Shown here in pieces: positions 44,159-52,914 of a stretch of DNA of 64,000 nt; the stretch's first letter is position 1, and each line of letters begins with the position of its first letter. This DNA comes from JARYGU01 sp033795365 (lineage in GTDB: Bacteria > Pseudomonadota > Alphaproteobacteria > Rhizobiales > Rhizobiaceae): contig JARYGU010000012.1 in NCBI GenBank assembly GCA_033795365.1, forward strand, positions 104,925 through 168,924, in the 5' to 3' direction. A program made the translations under genes and the position numbers. The notes under the pieces are model-generated. The model saw nothing but the letters and a program-made list of their open reading frames with translations. It did not search any database and was not told where the DNA came from.

Positions 44159-44346
44159 GTACCCTTTCGCACACCATTATCGCGAGTTGATGTCCACGAT
44201 AATGTGAGTCGGGTGGTTGTGCCGAGATCGCGGCCGCCCTGAACGGGTATTTCTCCCGAGCTTTTTTCAAAGTACGGTTGCGCGCAGTGGGCAACAGGGA
44301 GTTTTCTGCGCGCGAACCGCTCATTGCCTGACTGTTCTTGTTCCAC
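44155..44346 (-). CDS. Possible small ORF (63 aa), GTG start
   Basis: A weak candidate whose only support is that its TGA overlaps the next ATG (ATGA), continuing the chain of overlaps. It starts at GTG and reads EQEQSGNERFARRKL. No family or clear RBS is visible. Confidence 0.25.
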   Translation of the reverse strand: MEQEQSGNERFARRKLPVAHCAQPYFEKSSGEIPVQGGRDLGTTTRLTLSWTSTRDNGVRKGT

Positions 44347-44367
44347 GCCGTAAAGGCGGGGCTTCTG

Positions 44368-45627
44368 CTACTTTGCTGAGCGCTTGCTGTAGGAGGTCTT
44401 TGGAGCCGCCGTCTTGCGATCGAACCCAACGACGTCGCGGTCCGGGCCCAGCACGCCTGCGTCACGCATCGATCCGATCTGTTCCTTGGGATACCCGAGT
44501 TCCTTTAGAACCTCAGCAGTATGCTGGCCGGGGAGGGGCGGCGTTCTTCTTAGGGGCGGCGTCTTTCGGTCGTAGCATATGGGGTGCGCCAGGACCCGCA
44601 CGGGCCCCGCGTTCGGATCGTCGAATTCGAGGATCGACTGGTTGGCTGCCAGCTGGGGATCCGCCAAAACTTGATCGTAGTCCCGCACCTCTGCGTACCA
44701 GACGCCGTGGCCGTCGAAAATCTCCTCCCATTCGGCCGTGGTGCGCTTGATCATGTGGTCAGCCACGCGCGTGTTGACATCCTCGCGTTGATCGAACTGG
44801 TCTTCGCGTGACCACTGTGCGAATTGCGGATCGTCGAATGCCGCAGCCAGTGTGGCGCCGTCCGAAAGGGACATCGTCAGCCATCCGTCCGCAGTCTTGT
44901 ACACTCCGTATGGTGCCTGGTGGAATCTCGTGGCGACGCCGGACGCACTGCGTTCCCACAGTCCGCGGCCGCCTGCCAGGTGATAGTTGATGGGCTCGAG
45001 TTGGAGATCGAGTCCGGCCGACATGAGGTTGCTGTCGACGCGGCAACCCTTACCTGTCTGTGCGCGGCCCAGCAGCGCTGCGAGAACGCCGAGGGCGCCA
45101 AGAGTAGCTGCGTGTTGATCGACGATCGCGGACCCGACCGGAATTGGCGGATCTCCGGCGCGTCCGCTCAGCATGGCAAGGCCCGTCAGAGACTGAAGCA
45201 GTAGATCCTGCCCTGGCTTGTCCTTCGAGGGGCCTTCCGGACCAAAGCCGGAGAGCGAGCAGTAAATGATGCGGGGATTGCGTTCTTTGACTGCCTCATA
45301 GGAAAAGCCGCGACGATCCAATGTGCCTGCCCGAAAGTTCTCTACGAGGACATCAGCGCTTTCAATGAGGCGCCAGAGGGCTTCCTTGCCGTCCTCGGTC
45401 GAGAAGTCGATCTCGACGCTGCGCTGGTTTCGACCAGCGAGAAGGAAAAAAACACTGGTGTCGTTGGAGAATGACTTCGCGCCAGACCAGTGGCGCTCGT
45501 AGGCACCTCCAATGCGCTCGACTTTTATCACGTCCGCACCGAGATCGGCGAGGAACTGAACGCAGGACGGCCCTTGAAGGTAGTGGGTCAGTGCCACCAC
45601 ACGAACGTTTGAAAGCGGCAGGGTCAA
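44368..45627 (-). CDS. CaiB/BaiF-type CoA-transferase (family III), copy 1
   Basis: Transfers CoA between carboxylic acids in the cytosol. The 419-residue protein has the family III opening VRVVALTHYLQGP, GADVIKVE, NKRS-like NQRSVEIDF, ENFRAGTLDR and the catalytic Asp 141 in PGQDLLLQSLTGLA. It overlaps the enoyl-CoA hydratase gene by 4 bases, which suggests activation of an acid followed by beta-oxidation-type chemistry. Copy 2 at 51730 is a close paralogue (both have HYLQGP and IGGAYER-WSGA). The tail after residue 395 is basic and lineage-specific. Confidence 0.92.
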   Translation of the reverse strand: MTLPLSNVRVVALTHYLQGPSCVQFLADLGADVIKVERIGGAYERHWSGAKSFSNDTSVFFLLAGRNQRSVEIDFSTEDGKEALWRLIESADVLVENFRAGTLDRRGFSYEAVKERNPRIIYCSLSGFGPEGPSKDKPGQDLLLQSLTGLAMLSGRAGDPPIPVGSAIVDQHAATLGALGVLAALLGRAQTGKGCRVDSNLMSAGLDLQLEPINYHLAGGRGLWERSASGVATRFHQAPYGVYKTADGWLTMSLSDGATLAAAFDDPQFAQWSREDQFDQREDVNTRVADHMIKRTTAEWEEIFDGHGVWYAEVRDYDQVLADPQLAANQSILEFDDPNAGPVRVLAHPICYDRKTPPLRRTPPLPGQHTAEVLKELGYPKEQIGSMRDAGVLGPDRDVVGFDRKTAAPKTSYSKRSAK

Positions 45628-46436
45628 ATTTGTTCCTCCAGGTTCTGCGGGCGCGGTGCTGTGAATGATGGATCACGCTTCGCGAAGAATGCCGCCATCC
45701 CTTCCTCTAAGTCGGGTCCTCGGAAAACGCGATCACTGTCCGCCAACGTGCGCTTTGTCGCTTCTTCCGTGGTTTGTAGGGAGGCATCGCGCACGCCCGA
45801 CTTGATCAGTGCCAATGCCAGCGAGGGACGAGAGGCCAGTTTAGATGCATATTCCAACGCGGTCTCAAGCGCGCGTCCGGCTGGCGCTATCCGATTGACC
45901 AAGCCAATTCGGTGCGCTTCTCGAGCATCGATAAGGTCACCCACATATAGCAGTTCCAGGGCGTTGGCATGCCCGACAACCTTCGGGAGTCGGAAGACCC
46001 CGCCGCTGCCGGGGAAGACGCCGAGCTTGATTTCCGGAAATCCTATACGTGCGTTCTCATCGATGATGCGGATGTCGCACGCAAGCGCGATCTCGCCGCC
46101 CCCTCCAAGCGTTGTGCCGTTCAACGCGGCCACGACTGGAATCGGGAGCTGCTCGATCGCCGTGAAAGCTTCGTTTTCAATTGCAAGTTTCCGGGGGACG
46201 ACATCCTCGCGGACATCTGCAAATTCCTTGATGTCGGATCCTGCACAGAATGCACGGCTGCCGGAACCCGTGACGACAAGCACCCGGATCCCGACGTCGT
46301 TGTGGACGCGCTCACAAGCATCTTTGAGCTTGCTGAGCGTCGTCAGAGTGTTCAGGTTGAGTGGTGGGTTTTCCAGAGTCAGGATTGCGACGCCGTCGCC
46401 TCTTGTCTCAAGTGTCACGAATGCTGGAGTAGACAT
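45624..46436 (-). CDS. Enoyl-CoA hydratase/isomerase (crotonase family)
   Basis: Crotonase-fold enzyme of 270 residues. The oxyanion-hole segments are GSRAFCAGSDIKEF near 70 and NGTTLGGGGEIALACDIRI near 120, and the acidic segment FPEIKLGVFPGSGG follows. The expected second Glu region is present, so hydration or isomerisation of an enoyl-CoA is likely, but related reactions are possible. ATG 46436 has AGGAGG upstream. It heads the short operon with CoA-transferase copy 1 and is divergent from GMC gene 1 around operator O2. Confidence 0.9.
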   Translation of the reverse strand: MSTPAFVTLETRGDGVAILTLENPPLNLNTLTTLSKLKDACERVHNDVGIRVLVVTGSGSRAFCAGSDIKEFADVREDVVPRKLAIENEAFTAIEQLPIPVVAALNGTTLGGGGEIALACDIRIIDENARIGFPEIKLGVFPGSGGVFRLPKVVGHANALELLYVGDLIDAREAHRIGLVNRIAPAGRALETALEYASKLASRPSLALALIKSGVRDASLQTTEEATKRTLADSDRVFRGPDLEEGMAAFFAKRDPSFTAPRPQNLEEQI

Positions 46437-46584
46437 GATCGGCCTCCTCAATGTCCGAAAATTCATGGAAGCGATTACTTTAAGTGCTGGATAATAGCAA
46501 CCTTTCGGCGTTCGACCTGAAGATGGTTTTCAACTAAAATATTGGTATTTATGAATTATTATTTTTACATCTTTTGATCTTCCA

Positions 46585-46600
46585 ATGAAATCGATTTCGT
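46585..46600. promoter_or_regulatory. LacI-type operator O2 (hydratase/GMC 1 divergent promoter)
   Basis: GAAATCGATTTC at 46587-46598 is a perfect 12-base palindrome, the best copy of the regulon motif. It lies 47 bases before the GMC start and 150 bases from the hydratase start. Confidence 0.65.
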
Positions 46601-46645
46601 ATATTTTGTCACTCAGTGTCGCTAGCGTCTTGGAGGAGATTGATC

Positions 46646-48268
46646 GTGAGTAAGACCGAAGTCGTGGACTACATTATTGTTGGAGCCGGATCTGCTGGCT
46701 GCGTACTCGCGAACCGTCTTTCCGCCGATCCTAGCAATCGCGTTGCCGTGCTTGAGGCTGGCGGCCGCGACAACAGTATCTTCATCACGATGCCCGCCGG
46801 GTTTCTCCAGCTCATGCAAACGGGACAAGTAGACTGGGGCTATCAGACTGTGCCCCAGAAAAATCTCTACGGCCGCCGCATTCATTCGCCGAGAGGCAAG
46901 GTTCTTGGTGGGTCCAGTTCGGTGAACGGGATGGTGTACGTCCGAGGAGATCGCTCGGATTTCGACTATTGGGGCCAGCTTGGAAATCGGGGCTGGTCTT
47001 TCGATGACTGCCTTCCTTACTTCAAGAAGTCAGAGGCTTTCGAAGGCATTGGTGGCGAGGCACGCGGCCGGGGAGGTCCTCTACGGGTGACCCGGCGCGG
47101 CATCGTACATCCGCTGGCGCGCGCTTTCCAGGAGGCATGCAAGGAGTACGGTCTTCCGGACAATCCCGACTTCAACAGTGGTGGTGACCAGGAAGGTGTG
47201 GGGCCGACCGATACGACGATGGCTGACGCGAAGCGATGGAGCAGCTCGCGCGCTTTCCTTCACCCGGCAATGTCGCGTCCGAACCTGCAGGTGATCACGC
47301 ACGCGCTGACTACACGCGTGATTATGGAGAAGGGCCGCGCTGTCGGTGTTGAATGCCTGCACCGCGGTAAAACAAAGATCCTTAGAGCCGAGCGGGAAGT
47401 CATTCTGGCAGGAGGCGCTGTAAACTCGCCCCAACTCCTGCAGTTGTCCGGCATTGGTGATCCCGATCATCTGCGTGCGGTCGGGATCGACGCCGTACAC
47501 GATCTAAGGGGTGTAGGACGGAACCTTCACGACCATCCTGGCATCGGTGGGGTGAAGCAACGGTGTGTTCAACCCATCAGCTACGTCTCTGCAATCACCT
47601 TGACCGCGAAGGCTAGGGCGCTGGCTCAATACCTGGTGATGCGCGACGGCCCTGCCGCGAACAATGGTCTCGAGGCGCTGGCGTTTGTTCGCACGCGGCC
47701 CGAACTTGTCGCGCCCGACCTTCAATACTTCATGACAATGCTGATGTACGAAGACAGCGGTCGCCGCATCATTCAGGAGCACGGCTATATGGTCGTCTTC
47801 ACGCTCCAGCGACCGGAGAGCCGTGGGAGCATCATGATCCGCTCCGCCGACCCGAGGGTCGCACCAGATATCGATCCGAACTACTTCGAGCACGAAAGTG
47901 ATCTTCACACGATGCGCGAAGGCGTGAAGATTGGTCGCGAGATTTTTTCACAGCATGCATTTGACCCATACCGCGGAAGCGAATTCGCGCCTGGAGCAGG
48001 CGTCCGGACAGACGCGCAGATCGAGGAGTGGGTTCGCCACAACGTCGATTCCAACTACCATCTCTCGGGTACGTGCAAGATGGGCAGTGACGACATGGCA
48101 GTCGTCGATGACCGTCTGCGTGTGCGCGGTCTTGAAGGACTTAGGGTAGTTGATGCCTCGATCATGCCCACGGTGGTTAGCGGCAACACAAACGCCGCCA
48201 CGATCATGATCGCGGAGAAGGGCTCGGACTTCATCCTCGGCAAAGATCAAGCTGCACAGGCGGCATAA
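46646..48268 (+). CDS. GMC-family FAD-dependent oxidoreductase 1
   Basis: Flavoprotein alcohol dehydrogenase of 540 residues. The FAD Rossmann loop VGAGSAGCVLANRL lies near 15, the GMC signature GGSSSVNGMVYVRG near 90 and the second GMC signature GAVNSPQLLQLSGIG near 265; the catalytic His is in YHLSGTCKMG and the Asn in SGNTNAATIMIAE. Choline dehydrogenase and PEG or alkanol dehydrogenases share this fold. GTG 46646 has GGAGGAG at ideal spacing. Two paralogues lie at 58618 and 61733. The alcohol substrate is unknown. Confidence 0.93.
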   Translation: MSKTEVVDYIIVGAGSAGCVLANRLSADPSNRVAVLEAGGRDNSIFITMPAGFLQLMQTGQVDWGYQTVPQKNLYGRRIHSPRGKVLGGSSSVNGMVYVRGDRSDFDYWGQLGNRGWSFDDCLPYFKKSEAFEGIGGEARGRGGPLRVTRRGIVHPLARAFQEACKEYGLPDNPDFNSGGDQEGVGPTDTTMADAKRWSSSRAFLHPAMSRPNLQVITHALTTRVIMEKGRAVGVECLHRGKTKILRAEREVILAGGAVNSPQLLQLSGIGDPDHLRAVGIDAVHDLRGVGRNLHDHPGIGGVKQRCVQPISYVSAITLTAKARALAQYLVMRDGPAANNGLEALAFVRTRPELVAPDLQYFMTMLMYEDSGRRIIQEHGYMVVFTLQRPESRGSIMIRSADPRVAPDIDPNYFEHESDLHTMREGVKIGREIFSQHAFDPYRGSEFAPGAGVRTDAQIEEWVRHNVDSNYHLSGTCKMGSDDMAVVDDRLRVRGLEGLRVVDASIMPTVVSGNTNAATIMIAEKGSDFILGKDQAAQAA

Positions 48269-48361
48269 CCCACGCGGGGCTGTCCATGCTCGACTGATTG
48301 CAGGCGTAACCAGGAGCCATGCCCGGTTGCATCTGCAATCTCGTTGGTTATACCAAAAGCT

Positions 48362-48541
48362 ATGAAAACCCACGACAACTACAACGGCATCTTCCTTTCA
48401 CGCGACTCCGATCTGACTGGGCACCTGATTATCGGAGGCGCCCAAAGCGAAGCAAAGTTCGTGGGGGACGAGTACCTGCTACGCAGGTCTGGCGGATATA
48501 TCGACATTCACGGCCATCTCGGTGATGGCTCGAAGGTGTCT
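48362..48541 (+). pseudogene. Fragment resembling an ApeA/HEPN-type N-terminal domain
   Basis: About 60 codons read MKTHDNYNGIFLSRDSDLTG and then HLIIGGAQSEAKFVGDEYL, GYIDIHGHLGDG. The pattern (short strand, G-I-F/W, leucine-glycine hairpins) recalls the N-terminal domain of ApeA-type HEPN proteins. From about 48541 on the DNA is the antisense of the Gfo/Idh gene, so the fragment has been joined to that gene by a rearrangement. The identification is tentative. Confidence 0.35.
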
Positions 48542-49269
48542 CCATCGATTATGAAGCGTGCGTGGTATTCCCATCCCGGAGACATCTTTGCCTCGATGGA
48601 CGCTGTTACGCCCGAAGGAAATGCGAGCTCAGCGCTCATTTCTTCATCGCACCCGGTCGAAGCAATGAGAGCACGGGCGGCTGTTACCTGCGGCTCCTCG
48701 CGCATCACTGACCGACACCAGTGGACTGGATAGCAGCCAAGCTCCATAAGCGCGCCGCCGCACATTTTTGGGTCGCGTCTAAATTCTCCTGGCGTATCCG
48801 GCACGGTGTGGTTGAAGGTTGCGGTCAGCTTTCGGATCCGGCCAAGTCTGCCAGAATCGGCAATCGACAGGATGTGGGAGAAAACCGGGTGATAGCGGTC
48901 GTGAAAAGCTTCGATGATCCTGCGGTTGGAGCGCGTGGCGGCGGCCTGCGTCGCCTCTGCCTCCAATCCCGTCATGGCGAATGGCTTTTCACACAGGACG
49001 TGCTTGCCAGCTTCCAGCGCCTTGATCGAGTACTCAGCGTGCAAATGAGGCCGAAGTGGATTGTAGACGACGTCGACACCAGGATCGGCGATGAGTTCCT
49101 CGTAAGAATTGTGGAACCGCCTGATGCCGTGTTCGTTCGCGAATGCTTCCGCCGAGCCGGGGCGACGAGCTGCAACTGCAACGACTTCAACATCTCTCCG
49201 ACGGTGGGCGGGCTCCAGCAGCGCCCATGGCACGATGCGCGCGGCACCGAGTACGCCAAATTTTATCAT
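48508..49269 (-). CDS. Gfo/Idh/MocA-family oxidoreductase, C-terminally truncated
   Basis: NAD(P)-dependent sugar or polyol dehydrogenase. The N-terminal Rossmann domain is complete (MIKFGVLGAARIVP, GKHVLCEKPFAM with the catalytic-domain EKP) and the second domain begins (GGALMELGCYPVHW). At 253 residues it is about 75 shorter than usual; similarity stops near RFIIDG, and the last dozen residues come from the antisense of the ApeA-like fragment. ATG 49269 has GAGGAG. The protein may be inactive. It follows glycerate kinase in the minus-strand operon that starts at 51552. Confidence 0.8.
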   Translation of the reverse strand: MIKFGVLGAARIVPWALLEPAHRRRDVEVVAVAARRPGSAEAFANEHGIRRFHNSYEELIADPGVDVVYNPLRPHLHAEYSIKALEAGKHVLCEKPFAMTGLEAEATQAAATRSNRRIIEAFHDRYHPVFSHILSIADSGRLGRIRKLTATFNHTVPDTPGEFRRDPKMCGGALMELGCYPVHWCRSVMREEPQVTAARALIASTGCDEEMSAELAFPSGVTASIEAKMSPGWEYHARFIIDGDTFEPSPRWP

Positions 49270-49330
49270 TGTTCTCCTCCTCAGCATTTGATCGCCGAAT
49301 TGCCAGCTCGGTTCCGAGGCTCCGGCGAAG

Positions 49331-50599
49331 TCAAAAGATCGCGATGGCCCGAAAGTCGTTCACGTTCGTGCCAGTAGGGCCGGGCGCGAATAGATCACCC
49401 GTAGCGTGAAAGGCCGACCAGGCATCGTTCTTCGACAGCAGATCCTGTGCGTCCAAGCCTGCTGTGCGCAGTCGAACGGCAGTGGTGCCGTCTGCAAACG
49501 CACCCGCGTTGTTCTCGGTGCCATCGATCCCGTCCGTATCGGCGGCCATGGCGTGCACATTCTCGAGGCCATCAATCTTCGTGGCGAGTGACAGAAGGAA
49601 CTCCGTATTCCGCCCCCCTTTGCCGCGGTGACGAACAGTGACGGTCGTCTCTCCGCCAGAGAGAAGGATAACGGGTGTCGTGAACGGGCGGCCGCGACGC
49701 CTGACCTCGTTGGCGAGGGCTGCGTGGAACATGCCTGCGTCGCGGGCTTCTCCTTCAATGGCGTCGGATAGTATGACGGCCGTGATACCGTTCTCTTCGG
49801 CTTTCAATGCAGCGGCTTCAAGCGAGAGATTGGCGGATGCGATGAGGTGCATCCGGTTGCCCGCGAAGCGCGGATCGTCAGGGGAGAGCGTTTCCGGACA
49901 ACCTGCAATGTAGTCGAGAATCCGGTTGGGTATCTCGATCCTGTAGGCATCTATGGCAGCCAAGACCTGTTGGATGGTTTCCGCAACCGGAATAGTAGGA
50001 CCTGACGCCACGTCGCACACGATGTCGCCTGGGATGTCCGATACAACCAGGGTCACGATCCTCGCCGGATGCGCGGCCGCCGCCAAGCGTCCGCCCTTGA
50101 TCTGCGAGAAGCGTCTACGAACCGAATTCATGACTGAGATCGGCGCACCGGAGCGAAGGAGCGATTCATTCAAAGCGATTTCATCGGCCAGGTCGAAACT
50201 GTCGGGCGGCATTGGCAGCAGCGCGGATCCGCCACCGCACACGAGAGCGACCACCAGATCGTCCTCGGTCAGGCCCGCAACACGCTCGAACATTCGGGCG
50301 GAGGCGGCAAGACCGTTCTCGTCCGGAACGGGATGGGCGGCTTCGAGAACCTCGATGCGCTTGCACGATGTTCCATACCCGTAGCGGGTGACCACGGTGC
50401 CTTCCAGCGGAGCGTTCCAGACGTCCTCGAAGGCCTTTGCCAGTTGAGCGACACCTTTTCCAGCGCCTACAACAACGGTACGGCCCTTCGGAACGTCCGG
50501 CAGGAAATTGCGGATGACCGCCGAGGGCTCCGCTGCGGCAACTGCGGCGTCGAAGAGTGAAATGAGAAGGCTCTTCGGATCGAGCACCGGACCGCTCAC
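49331..50599 (-). CDS. Glycerate 2-kinase (DUF4147/MOFRL family)
   Basis: Phosphorylates D-glycerate to 2-phosphoglycerate. The 422-residue protein shows the N-terminal DUF4147 domain (GAGKGVAQLAKAF, ALVCGGGSALLPMP) and the C-terminal MOFRL domain (LSGGETTVTVRHRGKGGRNTE, ADTDGIDGTENNAGA, GPTGTNVNDF). Length and motifs are complete. It overlaps the DapA-family gene by 4 bases. Together they suggest that the regulon's sugar acid is cleaved by an aldolase to a fragment that leaves through glycerate. Confidence 0.93.
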   Translation of the reverse strand: MSGPVLDPKSLLISLFDAAVAAAEPSAVIRNFLPDVPKGRTVVVGAGKGVAQLAKAFEDVWNAPLEGTVVTRYGYGTSCKRIEVLEAAHPVPDENGLAASARMFERVAGLTEDDLVVALVCGGGSALLPMPPDSFDLADEIALNESLLRSGAPISVMNSVRRRFSQIKGGRLAAAAHPARIVTLVVSDIPGDIVCDVASGPTIPVAETIQQVLAAIDAYRIEIPNRILDYIAGCPETLSPDDPRFAGNRMHLIASANLSLEAAALKAEENGITAVILSDAIEGEARDAGMFHAALANEVRRRGRPFTTPVILLSGGETTVTVRHRGKGGRNTEFLLSLATKIDGLENVHAMAADTDGIDGTENNAGAFADGTTAVRLRTAGLDAQDLLSKNDAWSAFHATGDLFAPGPTGTNVNDFRAIAIF

Positions 50600-51552
50600 T
50601 TGCTGTATACGTTTTCGGCGGTGAGGTTCGCCTTCACGAGCAACCCCTGGATCCGATGCCAGTCCTCGTCAGTGACGGATTGGAGCGGCGGAAACACCTC
50701 GGCCGAGTTGATGCGGCCAAAATGGTGTAGCACCTTCTTCATGCGAGCTTGCCAATTGACGTAGGGGTGTCCGTAGAAGATCTCTACGAGGACGCTCATG
50801 TCGGCAAGCAGGTCGCGCTGCTTTTCGAGGCTAGGCGTCTCTGACGTGAAAGCTTCGAATAGTGCACGCTGACGGTCGGCGACGACGCTTCCGGCTCCGG
50901 AAATGATCCCACGAGCTCCCATGGACAGCGAAGCACCGAGCCACTGCGATTGGCTTGTGAGTACGTTGACGGGGCGAGAAAGCCCGTGCAGGGCGGCGAT
51001 GGTACGCTCATGGATGCGCGGCTCCGAGCCGAGATCCTTGATACCGACAATGTTGTCGACCTGCTCGCAGAGCTGAACGATAGTATCGATGTGATAAGAC
51101 AGCGCCGTCGTCAGCGGATACTGGAAAAGCACGATCGGCAGCGATGTTGCCGCTGAAACGTCCTTGACGAACTGCACGCCGAGCTCGGGACGACCGTTGC
51201 CACCGAACATGAGCGAGTTCGGTGGAAACACCAGAAGTGCACTCGCCCCCTTGGCCGCCGCCTGTTTCGCCACATCGCAGGCGATTCGCGTTCCTTCCGC
51301 GTAAACTCCTGCGACTACAGGGATCTTGCCGCCTATTTCCTCACAGGCAACTTCAATACCCCAGATCTGTTCTTCAAGAGTGAGGGCGTGAGCTTCGGCG
51401 GCATGGCCATTCACGATTACCCCCGTCAGTGCCTTCACGCCTGCAAGGTCCCGTAGGTGGCTGCGATACGCCGCCTCATCAATTGTCCCATCGGACTTCA
51501 GCGGCATCAGGGCCGCAGGCATGACGCCAACCGGATTGAACTGTTCTGTCAT
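50596..51552 (-). CDS. DapA-family (class I) aldolase/lyase
   Basis: Schiff-base aldolase of 318 residues. Tyr 145 in LFQYP and the Schiff-base Lys 172 in IVGIKDLG match the DapA family; the substrate-binding GxxGE motif reads NGHAAEA here, so it is unlikely to be true dihydrodipicolinate synthase. Related members split 2-keto-3-deoxy sugar acids or similar compounds to pyruvate and an aldehyde. ATG 51552 is preferred over 51564 because GAGGG precedes it. Operator O3 overlaps the upstream start, placing this operon under the same regulator. Confidence 0.88.
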   Translation of the reverse strand: MTEQFNPVGVMPAALMPLKSDGTIDEAAYRSHLRDLAGVKALTGVIVNGHAAEAHALTLEEQIWGIEVACEEIGGKIPVVAGVYAEGTRIACDVAKQAAAKGASALLVFPPNSLMFGGNGRPELGVQFVKDVSAATSLPIVLFQYPLTTALSYHIDTIVQLCEQVDNIVGIKDLGSEPRIHERTIAALHGLSRPVNVLTSQSQWLGASLSMGARGIISGAGSVVADRQRALFEAFTSETPSLEKQRDLLADMSVLVEIFYGHPYVNWQARMKKVLHHFGRINSAEVFPPLQSVTDEDWHRIQGLLVKANLTAENVYSK

Positions 51553-51562
51553 CAAATCCCTC

Positions 51563-51578
51563 ATGAAATCGTTTTCCT
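51563..51578. promoter_or_regulatory. LacI-type operator O3 (aldolase operon)
   Basis: GAAATCGTTTTC at 51565-51576, ten or so bases upstream of the aldolase start. It shares its left half exactly with O1 and O2. Confidence 0.55.
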
Positions 51579-51681
51579 CGTGTTGCAGATATGAATACTA
51601 TCTCAAAACCAATGGCAACAGGGTTTTTGATCGCAATAGGCATGTGTGCTTAGAAAACATTGTTGACGGCATGAAGCGTTT

Positions 51682-51697
51682 ATGAAATGGATTTCAT
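51682..51697. promoter_or_regulatory. LacI-type operator O4 (CoA-transferase 2 operon)
   Basis: ATGAAAT-GG-ATTTCAT is an exact inverted repeat with 7-base arms, 32 bases before the CoA-transferase start. O3 and O4 are 117 bases apart (centre to centre roughly 119), a spacing that could allow looping between the divergent promoters. Confidence 0.6.
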
Positions 51698-51729
51698 CAC
51701 AAGCACACAGATCGCATGGGAGGAGCTGG

Positions 51730-52914
51730 ATGCTAAGCGGCATTCGAGTCATCAGTCTTTGTCACTATCTGCAGGGACCTGCAGCGGCGCAGTATCTTGC
51801 CGAAATGGGGGCGGAAGTTATCAAGGTCGAGCCGATTGGCGGAGCCTACGAACGTCGCTGGTCCGGCGCGCGCGTGTTCATTGGCGACGTTTCGAGCTTT
51901 TATCTCTGCGCCAACAAGAACAAGCGGTCCATCTGCATCGACCTGAAGTCAGCCGAGGGCAAGGCCGCCTTGTTGCGGCTCGTCGAGAGCGCAGACGTCG
52001 TGATGGAGAACTTCCGCCCGGGCACGCTCGACCGTCTCGGTCTTGGATACGAGGTTCTCAAGCAGGCGAAGCCAGACGTTATCTTTGCATCGGCCAGCGG
52101 CTACGGAGCCGACGGTCCGTACGCCGATCTTCCTGGCCAGGATCTGCTAATCCAGGCCCGTACCGGTCTGGTTAATGCGACCGCAGGACAGAAGCCCGGG
52201 ATCCTTCCTGCCGCGGCAGGTGGTGCTGTCGTGGATCAGCACGGAGCTGCTCTCTTCGCTCTTGGTATCGTCGGAGCTCTTGTCCGTAAACTGAAGACAG
52301 GCGAGGGGACGCGGGTTGAGTCCAGCCTCTTCAATGCGGGCATCGATCTGCAGCAAGAGGGTATTACGAACTATCTCAATGGCGGGAAGGCGCCCGAAGT
52401 TTTCGACCGAGAGCCGCATCTCGCCACATGGCTGCATGAGGGGCCCTACGGGATCTACGAGACTTCGGACCACAAATACATCGCGATGTCGCTCAATCCC
52501 TTGGCGTCGCTGGACAAGGCGCTGGGTCCGTCGGAGCTGTCTTCTGTCGAGGGCCTTGACGCCTACGTCGAGCGCGACCGCGTTGCAGCGGACGTCGCTG
52601 CTCGGATTTCCAAACTGACGCTTGCAGACGCGCAAGTCGGTTTGGACGAGAACAAGATTTGGTATGCGCCCGTCAAGAATTACACGGACCTCCGGACGGA
52701 CCCGCAGGTGGTCCACAACGGGATGCTGCAGGACATCCGGGTTGGCGGTCGCGCCGCCGTCATGGTGAGCCACCCCAACCGTTACGACGGCAAAGTGCCT
52801 GAACTCCGGTATCTCGCCGAGCGGCCTGGGCAGGACACGGCCGCAGTTCTTCTACAGGCAGGCTTCTCTGACGTTGAAGTCAATGAACTCACGCAGCGGG
52901 GAGCCGTCGCATGA
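51730..52914 (+). CDS. CaiB/BaiF-type CoA-transferase (family III), copy 2
   Basis: Paralogue of the gene at 44368, 394 residues. It has ISLCHYLQGPAAAQYLAEMG, GAEVIKVEPIGGAYERRW, NKNKRSICIDLK, ENFRPGTLDRLG and the catalytic Asp 138 in LPGQDLL. GGGAGGAG lies before ATG 51730. It opens the long plus-strand operon of SDR, ABC transporter, HAD, MaoC, GMC and LacI genes and overlaps the SDR gene by 4 bases. Family III enzymes commonly form intertwined dimers, so the two copies could even form a hetero-oligomer; that is speculation. Confidence 0.92.
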   Translation: MLSGIRVISLCHYLQGPAAAQYLAEMGAEVIKVEPIGGAYERRWSGARVFIGDVSSFYLCANKNKRSICIDLKSAEGKAALLRLVESADVVMENFRPGTLDRLGLGYEVLKQAKPDVIFASASGYGADGPYADLPGQDLLIQARTGLVNATAGQKPGILPAAAGGAVVDQHGAALFALGIVGALVRKLKTGEGTRVESSLFNAGIDLQQEGITNYLNGGKAPEVFDREPHLATWLHEGPYGIYETSDHKYIAMSLNPLASLDKALGPSELSSVEGLDAYVERDRVAADVAARISKLTLADAQVGLDENKIWYAPVKNYTDLRTDPQVVHNGMLQDIRVGGRAAVMVSHPNRYDGKVPELRYLAERPGQDTAAVLLQAGFSDVEVNELTQRGAVA

